Shown: piece after piece, positions 56,791 through 64,000 of the stretch | Layout: each line of letters opens with the position of its first letter | Numbering within the stretch: position 1 is the stretch's first letter | Assembly (NCBI GenBank): GCA_014904985.1 | Contig: MU128925.1 | Span: 337,988 to 401,987, forward strand | DNA: 64,000 nt | Source of the DNA: Hydnum rufescens UP504 | Lineage: Eukaryota > Basidiomycota > Agaricomycetes > Cantharellales > Hydnaceae | Reading direction: 5' to 3' | The notes under the pieces: generated by a model | Database searches by the model: none | What the model saw: only the letters and a program-made list of their open reading frames with translations | What the model was told of the DNA's origin: nothing | Made by a program: the position numbers and the translations under genes

Positions 56791-59029
56791 ATGCATAGAT
56801 TTCAATCTGTGCTCATCGGCCTGAATACTGTCCTCCCTCGGCGAAGCATGTCTACCCGAACGTACAGGGTCGGCGGGTTATCTGTTGCTCTTCCGTTGCT
56901 ACTCTGACGCTGTGTGCCGCACGGTCAGGATGCTATTGAGAAACTGAACAGCCTCCAGTCGAATGCCGCGACGCTGGACACCGTACGGGCTGCGGGTTCC
57001 CAGAGATCAGAATTTGCGATCCCAGAAATGATTGAATATCTGGATCGCATCGGATATTCTGTATGTGTAATTGTGACTCATTGTATGTTCAAAACTCACT
57101 TCTGTTTTGCAAAGCCTAAAGATCTCAATCGGCTGAATGTCGTGCACGTTACGGGGACGAAGGGGAAGGGTTCCACTTGCGCCTTTACCGACTCCATCCT
57201 TCGGCATGCCGTTCCGTCATGGAAAGTCGGTAGGGAATAAAATTGGCCCATTGGAAACTGAGCTCACCCATTTTCGTCTCTCTAGGCCTTTATACCTCTC
57301 CACACCTTATCGCCGTCAGGGAACGTATAAGAGTGAATGGAGACCCTGTATCAGAGGAAGACTTTGCGAAATTCTTTTTCGATGTTTGGGACAGGCTCGA
57401 GGGCTCGGCCTCAGTAAGTACAATGTCTCTTTATCGAATGTCAAGTGATGAATTATTTTCTTAGAAGCATCTTAATGCCAGAAGGTCGAAACCGTTTTAT
57501 TTTAAATTCGTCACACTAGTTGCATACCATACGTTTCTTTCACTCGGGGTAGTTATTCTCCCCTTTCTGTGATATTGTGGCCAATTCAGTTTCAATCCTC
57601 CTCAGGTAGACGCCACGATTTTGGAGGTAGGGGTAGGAGGAGCCTATGACAGCACAAACGTGGTGCCAAAACCTATCGCTACTGGGGTGACATCGTTGGG
57701 ACTCGACCATGTAGGTGTTCTTGGCAACACTTTGCCTAAAATCGCTTGGCATAAGGGCGGTATTTATAAAGTAAGAGTTATTTCAATATCGCTCTCGTTC
57801 TAGGGCTGATACCTTGCTTGTTTTTATATAGGAAGGCGTGCCAGCCTTCACGGTAGAGCAGCCTGTAGAAGCTCTGGAAGTGTTAAAAGAACGAGCAGAA
57901 ACACTAAAAGTGAGTATTCCATGAGGCGCTTACTTGGGTCGGTTCCAGCTATATATAATTCCGCAGGCGTCGACGTTCACTGTCCTGCCGCACCTCCCGG
58001 AGCTAGCTAATATCAAATTAGGTGTGTATTTGTCAATTGTCTCGATAATCCTGAATATGAAATTGGCCTCAAGGTCTTAAAGGGGCGCACCAATTGCAAA
58101 ATGCAAGCCTCGCGGTCCATCTTGCTCAGGCATTGTTACTTGCAAAATCGCCGGCCTCTGACATCCACCATCTTTCTTCTTCCCCATTTCGTCTTTCCGA
58201 CACTTTCATCGCTGGGTTAGAAAACGCCCGATGGCCTGGCAGATGTCAACAGGTCGTTGATCCACGTAGAATTCCCGACAGAAGCAGTAAAACAACATGG
58301 TTCTTGGATGGCGCCCACACTGTAGAGAGTCTCAGAGCATTAGGAGAATGGCATTTCAGCCCCGGGTCGCATTGCCCGATACTAGTGAACCTGCCGATAC
58401 CCTGTGAGTGAACTCGACTCGCGTAGGCACCGAAGTCGTATCTTGATGAATCATTTGGGATCGCCTTGTGTCATCTTGACTATTAGTAAGCGCCCACAGC
58501 CTGTGCGTATTCTTATCTTTAACTGTACAAGTGGACGTTCGGGACCTGTCTTCCTGGAAACGATCTTGTCCACGATGACCTCGAACCTGGCACGACATCA
58601 CAACGATCATGTTCTCGAGTTCAATCCTGCCTATTTCGATCATGTTATTTTCTGCACGAACGTGACGTATGCAGACGGTCACTTCAAGGGAGGCGAGTGA
58701 ATTGCAGCTCAAGATATTGAAGCCAATCCCTTCGCTGAATGTACTGTTGTCCCTCAGACCTTACCTCGCTGGCTATGTCCGATACGGAGAAACACACGCT
58801 CGCACCTCAGCGGGAGCTTGGGAATGAGTGGTCCAAGCTCGTACCATCATTTCCAAGTCAGAATGTACACGTATTACCCTCAATTGAACACGCTCTCCGA
58901 ATTGTTCGTGGTCTTGAAGAGGCACACACCGGTACGGACGTTCAAGTGCTCGTTGCGGGCAGCCTACATCTGGTCGGCGGTGTTATCGAGGTTGCCGGTT
59001 TGGCAGAAGTTGCGCTGGGATCAGGTTGA
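56791..59029 (+). CDS. Folylpolyglutamate synthase
   Basis: Adds glutamate residues to folates, in cytosol and mitochondria, retaining them for one-carbon metabolism. Blocks in order: DAIEKLNSLQSN, NVVHVTGTKGKGSTCAFTDS (ATP-binding loop), YTSPHLIAVRERIRVNGDPV, ATILEVGVGGAYDSTNVV, ATGVTSLGLDHVGVLGNTLP, GGIYK|EGVPAFTVEQP, HQLQNASLAVHLAQALLLA, WFLDGAHTVESL and ILIFNCTSGRSGPVF. The end is AEVALGSG at 59,029. About nine introns. Two in-frame starts exist: 56,791 gives MHRFQSVLIGLNTVLPRRS, a typical mitochondrial presequence, before the second start MSTRTYR at 56,848. This matches the dual-localisation arrangement known for eukaryotic FPGS. Confidence 0.9.
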
Positions 59030-59517
59030 TGCTCACTGGGTTTTGACGGGGGAGGGTGCGATGTTCAACGCGTCCACAGGCTTCACAATCTAGAATAAAT
59101 TAGTGTAAATGTGTACACTGTCAAACGATCGGATGCACCAGAGAATGGTACCAGGATTAGAAATAAATTTTATTGAGATGGACTGGGGTCGACAGAACAG
59201 ATTTAATAGGTACAGCTGAAACTGAACATGAAACAGGGATTGTGGCAGAGAGAAATGAAGGAAATGTCTGGGCGGCCAAATCTAGTGACGGCGCCTTGCT
59301 TTAGCCGGTGGAGCGGATGCCTGAAAGGCTATATTCTGTGGATAATGGGGTGGTATTCAGTATGCAGGCGAAGGAAAGAGATGAAGACAAAACGACCCAC
59401 CTGGGAATCAAGAAAATTGCGCAATTTCAATCGGAGGCCACGGGGTTGTACCTTGCGAGCTAGGGCTAGGTCGTAAAATACTTCGAAATTTATAGGCTAA
59501 GATCCCACCCCCGTCAG
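59030..59517. other. Convergent 3' spacer
   Basis: Between the stops of FPGS (plus) and SLX4 (minus). It should hold both 3' ends; AATAAA-like sites occur at about 59,092 and 59,162. No gene seen. Confidence 0.5.
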
Positions 59518-61334
59518 TCACACAGTCGACGGATTAGAATTGAGTGAAGAACGGACCTCATAGCGCAAGACCCGGAGGTATAGTTCTTCGTTACTGGTAA
59601 TCATGGTTTTTAGGAGTTCATTGACGGTTGCTTCGTCGGATAGAGGCATTAAATTGGGTTCTTCTTTTACGAGTTTGCTTCTTCTCTTTTGGTTTGTGAC
59701 TACAGCTCGGGATTTCTCCTTCCGTTGGAGTGATGGAGACTTGGTCTTTTTGTTCGTACGGAAGCTTGAAGACATGCTGGGAACCGATGAGGAATCCGAC
59801 GCGCTCACATCATTGACTCCATCCCACTGCAAGCGCGCATCGCTACCCCACTCATCGTTTCCCCAACCAGCCTCAAATCCCAAGGCCTCCGGCCGACCCG
59901 GTGAACGCGACTCAGACCGACTGGGAATCTGAAACATGGGTGGAGGTGGCCCGGCGGCGGGTTTTTTGTCCTTCTCGGATAAATGCAGGAGAGACAGATC
60001 GCTTGAGCTACCCGAGTCATCAGAAGAGAGCAAAGATATTACGACGGAAGATCCGGCACGTTTTGACATTGATTTCGAGAAAGGTTTGGATTTAGATATG
60101 CCGGATCGTTTTGAGGAAGGGAAAAGCGAATTCTACGTGCAGTCAGTCATGATTAGATGCAGACCCAATCCCATAAACTCACGATTTTTGATGGGCCAGC
60201 TACATTGGGGGCATCACCATCCACAGAGGAGTGACGAAATTGAGGTAAATTGTCATCTGAACCTATTGTATTCTCCGATTCATTGGATTCATTGGAGTCA
60301 GGCAATTCCATGCGTTGCAAAGCTAACCCCAGTGTGGACCGGATGTGTTGTGCAGGCTTAGTTGAAGAAACGCCATGTTCCGGGACGATCTCGCTGATTC
60401 GAGTAGGTCCAGACCTCAACGCCAATCGAGATGGCGGCAGTACTTGAGTAGGTGGAATATTGAAGCCCTGATCCATATCTTCTTTATCGACGATGCCTCT
60501 AGTAGTAAGCTCTGAGGTGTGGATTCGAACATTGGGTTCCAAAAACATCTGGGCTCTCTGTCGGATTGCTTCTCGTGTATCAGGGGCGCCCTTGACAGAG
60601 ATCGCAGCGGCGCCAGGCCGTCGCGCTTTCTTCTTGGAAGCGCCAATTTCGTTGACCACATCGTCCAGCAATGTCCTAGGAATTACAGTAGAGGTGGAAG
60701 CAGAGACGGATCTCTTTGTGCTCACCCCATTTTTAAGTTCGGGGAGAGTACGTGGATTCTGTAGTTCCTCCAGGATCTTCTTTTCAACAAGCTCATCGCT
60801 CATGAAGGCATCCTTGGCACAGCTCTTTAGGTGTGCTATCTTTCCCTTGACAGACTTTCGCACAGTCCATTTCTCATCGCAACAGACACAGACATGGAGT
60901 TGTGTCCATTGTTGATCCGTGAAGGAGTAGGTGGGCTGGGTGCCCGTACGGCCCTTTTTCCTGGGAGCCAAGCTTGGTTTTTGACTGAGCGAAGGGGGAA
61001 CGGCGGTAGTCGTGGGAGTTGAAACGGAGCCAGACCTCGAGAGTGACCTGGTCATTCCAAAGGATCCCAGATGATCGAGTCTAGAGCCATCGTATGCAAA
61101 TTCATTAAAATTTATTGCTCGAGTGGTCTTGGGAGACCCGTGTAGAGTGGAAAATTGCATGGAAGACATGGAGGGGTCGCTTTTCTCTGCCCTTTTTGTT
61201 GGGACCACGTGGACACGGTCGGACTCATGGACCTGCTGAAGAACAATGATGGATTCGAGAGTGCTGGTATCATCTAAATCAGATGTACTCATGTCAGTAG
61301 CATAACAGACAAAGTTACGATCCGCACTGGCCAT
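59518..61334 (-). CDS. SLX4: SLX4-like structure-specific endonuclease scaffold
   Basis: SLX4 holds the SLX1 nuclease and works on branched DNA in repair and recombination in the nucleus. The likely start at 61,334 (MASADRNFVCYATD; alternative 61,292, MSTSDLDDTS) leads to an acidic region. A zinc finger follows, CVCCDEKW then GKIAHLKSCAKD (about 60,890-60,810), of the CxxC...HxxxC kind found in SLX4, and LVEKKILEELQNP after it. An intron from GTGAGT (about 60,183) joins a Ser-rich part. The C-terminus has ATVNELLKTMITSNEELY and LRVLRYE, the conserved SLX4 end that binds SLX1. The stop is at 59,518. The family call rests on the finger plus this C-terminal block. It is divergent from the importin gene. 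Confidence 0.75.
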
Positions 61335-61843
61335 GGACAGACATAACACCGCTTGAGGTTGGAAGTCTGGTTGCTGAGATCTCTTCGTTGCACCCCTCAT
61401 CAGCAAGCGGTGTTTGGGCAGCAAAGCCCCCCATATTCAATACCCCTCTGTCTCCATTGGGAGCGCGTCTCGTTCCGACGCGTTCGGGCTCAGAATCTGG
61501 AATGTATGCATAAGCGCCACCCACATTGTCTCGTGTAGTTTACCACACCAGAGATAACATCTACTCGACCAGAGGAAACGACAAAAGATGGAGAATGGAT
61601 GGAGTGCTGGTGGAGCGCGTTCAAGGGCATGACGGAGAAACAGCGTCTCCACAAGGGCATCCAACCTTCAATTCAATCACGCCTCGGAAATAGCCGAGGC
61701 CAAGATCTCTTAAAAGCTCTCTCGCCACATCTCACATCGTAGCTTTCTAATCATAGATATCTGCCATCCACCCCTAACTCGCTTCGGATAACTCTTTACT
61801 CCCATTCACCTCTCTTTGAAGGGCTAAAATCGGTAAAAATACG
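61335..61843. promoter_or_regulatory. Divergent promoter region between SLX4 and importin
   Basis: About 500 bases between two start codons. Short frames occur but none is supported. No TATA box is evident. Confidence 0.45.
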
Positions 61844-64000
61844 ATGGACATCTTCAACGCCCTTCGAAACGCTTCCTCCCAAGATGCGTCTCAGGCGGCA
61901 GAATCGCTGCAGAATCTTCAGGTTGCCCAGAAACGAAGCGGAGCCTTTGTGGAAATGCTTTCGATTGCCGCGACAAGCAACGTGGCTTTGGATATCCGTA
62001 GAATGGCCATAATCCAATTTAAGAATGCGGGAGTGAACAATTGGCGAAACAGGGCGTCAGTATAGCGGAGCACCCGCGTTTTGGCGAGGTTTCTGATATT
62101 CCATTTGTCTGTAGCCTGTTCTCGGATGAACACCGTGCGGCTGTGCGCCAATATTCCATTTCGTTCTTGAGTGAACCGGACGACATCGTAAGTTCTTCGT
62201 TCCCTAAAGTTAGCCTTCTCGCATCTTCCGTTCATGGAATACCGATAGGTTGCGCAATGTAGCGCCGTCATTATTGCCAAGATATATAGGATTGATACGA
62301 ATAAATCATGGCTAGTCTCACCTACGGCGTATTGTGCCGCCACGATATCTCATGATCATCTTGCTTCCAGGCCGGAGTTACTTCCTGGATTGTTAAATGT
62401 TATCAACACCAACGCCGAAGCACGCTTTATTTCGCCTTCCCCGAATCCATCCCTGGCATTACGACGGGCTTTACATGTCCTGAATCAGATCTTGAAGGAG
62501 ATCAGTGCGATCAAGATTCCATCTGGTGTGCAATTCATGGGCACAGTGCGCATCACGTCTTTCCTTCTACAACGCTGCCGTAATTCACCTTACGTGTGGA
62601 CCTTGTGATATAGATCACCGCTGCGACTTACAGCCCTCTCATGGGTTTGTATGGACGTTTTTCTTCCGCGATAAGGGGCTCGTTTCTTCCAACAACAATT
62701 AACGATCCTCAAACTGCCATCGATGCTGAGATTCACTATGTGCTATACAAGTGCCTTGTTAAGATCATGCTTTGGGTCTGGAACAAGGTCAAACAGCGAA
62801 CTCCCGATGAGGATCAGGCAGTGCGTTATTGCCTATTTCCAAATAGATCATGTACAGGGCTAAGACATGCTTTAGTTGGGCAATTTCTTCTCTGCCTCAG
62901 CCACACAATTCAAGACCATGTTCGATCTTCGCCTGAATGTGGTTGCTCATTCTCGTTCACACAATGATATCGGAGTTAGTGCCCCAGGCACAAGAGCTAT
63001 TGCTTACCTTGATTGCCATGTGCGAGCCTTTGGGAAATTTTTCCGCAAAATGCAACAATCATCTACATCTCGCTTTGTCCTTCTCCCTGGATGCAGTGCC
63101 CTCATTATGTACTATTGGGGGAAGGTCGTTGAAGCCAATCGTGCTCCGGAGTATTTAAGTGGTATGTCTCCATCTAACCGATACACTTAGCGTGTTGAGC
63201 ATTTATACTTTTCAGACGATATTCAATCTCTATATCCGACCCCAGTGCTTCTCCAAGGGATGGTCTTGTTTAAAGATGCTCTCTCTCAATGGGCGCCAAA
63301 TCGCAAAGGCAGTGGTCCTGATATAGTAACAGGTCAGATTAGCTCATTTCGACCATTTTCGACTTCTAATTACATCTTCCCTTAGAGATCCTTCCAGAGG
63401 CCTTCGTAAGTGATGCTGTGAAGCTCTTGATCACTCGTTTTCTGCCCTTAAAGGCGTCGGATCTCACTTCGTGGGAAGAAGATCCAGAAGAATGGATCAA
63501 CCGGGAAGACAAGGATAGTGAAACCTGGGAATACGACTTAAGGGTCAGAGCCGTCTAGTGACGTCGTCCCGTTTCAGCTGACGTAAATGCCCAGCCTTGC
63601 TCAGAACGAGTCTTGATGGTAATGTGTAATCGGTACGAACAGTATGTTGTGCCATTGGTCCAAACCACGTTCGAGGAAATAATTAGTGCGTCACGACGTC
63701 TGCAGAGTGAAATTACATTTCATCTCTGAGCAGTCGTGTTCGCCCTCTAGGTGCTCCTACAACGGACGATTTGGACGCCATTCTGCGAAAGGAAGCAGTG
63801 TATTGTGCCGTGGGGCGATGCTTCGCTCATCGCCCTGGAATCGACATCGATCGATGGCTTCGCACCTCCTTGAATGTTGAAGTTTATCAAACGAGTCCAA
63901 AGCAAGTTATCCTCTATGTTCTTCCATCTTGTCCTTATTCATCACTATCGTTAAGGTTCCGAATTTTAAAGCGCCGCATCGCCTGGGTTTTGGGAGAATT
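61844..64000 (+). CDS. Importin-11/KAP120-family karyopherin, cut by window end
   Basis: A nuclear import receptor of the importin-beta superfamily. The start at 61,844 gives an importin-beta N-terminal helix repeat (MDIFNALRNASSQDASQAAE, LDIRRMAIIQFKNAGVNNWR). After a GTCAGT intron comes LFSDEHRAAVRQYSISFLSE. Later exons read CSAVIIAKIYRID, RRALHVLNQILKEISAIKI, EIHYVLYKCLVKIMLWVWNK and DLTSWEEDPEEWINREDKDS, then EYDLR|PCSERVLMVMCNRY. The WEEDPEEW...WEYxLRPCxE block is characteristic of the importin-11/KAP120 branch. The last readable part is DIDRWLRTSLNVE and RILKRRIAWVLGE. The gene continues past 64,000, so roughly a third to a half is missing. Confidence 0.85.

Overview
The window is nuclear DNA of a filamentous basidiomycete, most likely an Agaricomycete. 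Genes are intron-dense with introns of about 50-65 nt, GT-AG borders and CTRAY branch sites. A NACHT-WD40 receptor of the type expanded in mushrooms is present. The fatty acid synthase remnant runs beta C-terminus into alpha N-terminus on one chain, as in Agaricomycete single-chain FAS.

Bases 1-16,000 are CpG-poor, repeat-built and almost gene-free. A long inverted-repeat structure (about 50-10,760) encloses two captured fragments: the 5' part of a hAT-like transposase gene (minus, 2,520-3,836) and a decayed FAS fragment (plus, 3,926-7,547). Its arms carry arrays of about 100-nt intron-like modules. Each module has a GT(A/G)AGT donor next to an exonic palindrome, an internal hairpin, a TACTAAC-type branch site and a TAG/CAG acceptor. 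I count 18 modules in three blocks (5 plus, 9 minus, 4 plus). The minus block has a four-module higher-order repeat of about 1 kb. A 660-bp palindrome centred near 11,115 separates the second and third blocks. From 13,498 lies one copy of a dispersed element with a TATA promoter and TGACTCA sites; a second, inverted copy is at 49,764-50,900.

Bases 16,500-40,100 are ordinary CpG-rich gene space: a glycine/proline-rich protein, GH27 alpha-galactosidase, RAD16, a short-chain dehydrogenase that starts 94 bp from RAD16, an SH3 protein, a glutamine-rich SS18/SSXT-like coactivator, an epoxide-hydrolase-like alpha/beta hydrolase and a heme-thiolate peroxidase. Bases 41,500-48,700 are an innate-immunity-like locus: a dead NACHT copy (minus), a MITE-like element and an NLR (plus) with 13 WD40 repeats. 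After a second repeat-rich stretch (48,700-52,100) come a Zn2Cys6 transcription factor, folylpolyglutamate synthase with a probable mitochondrial/cytosolic double start, SLX4, and the 5' two-thirds of an importin-11/KAP120 gene cut by the window end.

Several otherwise well conserved genes show single-base frameshifts, often in homopolymers or short repeats. This suggests uncorrected long-read error at least as much as gene death, and affected entries say so. Exon borders were derived by eye from reading frame, splice signals and remembered family sequence; no database was searched.
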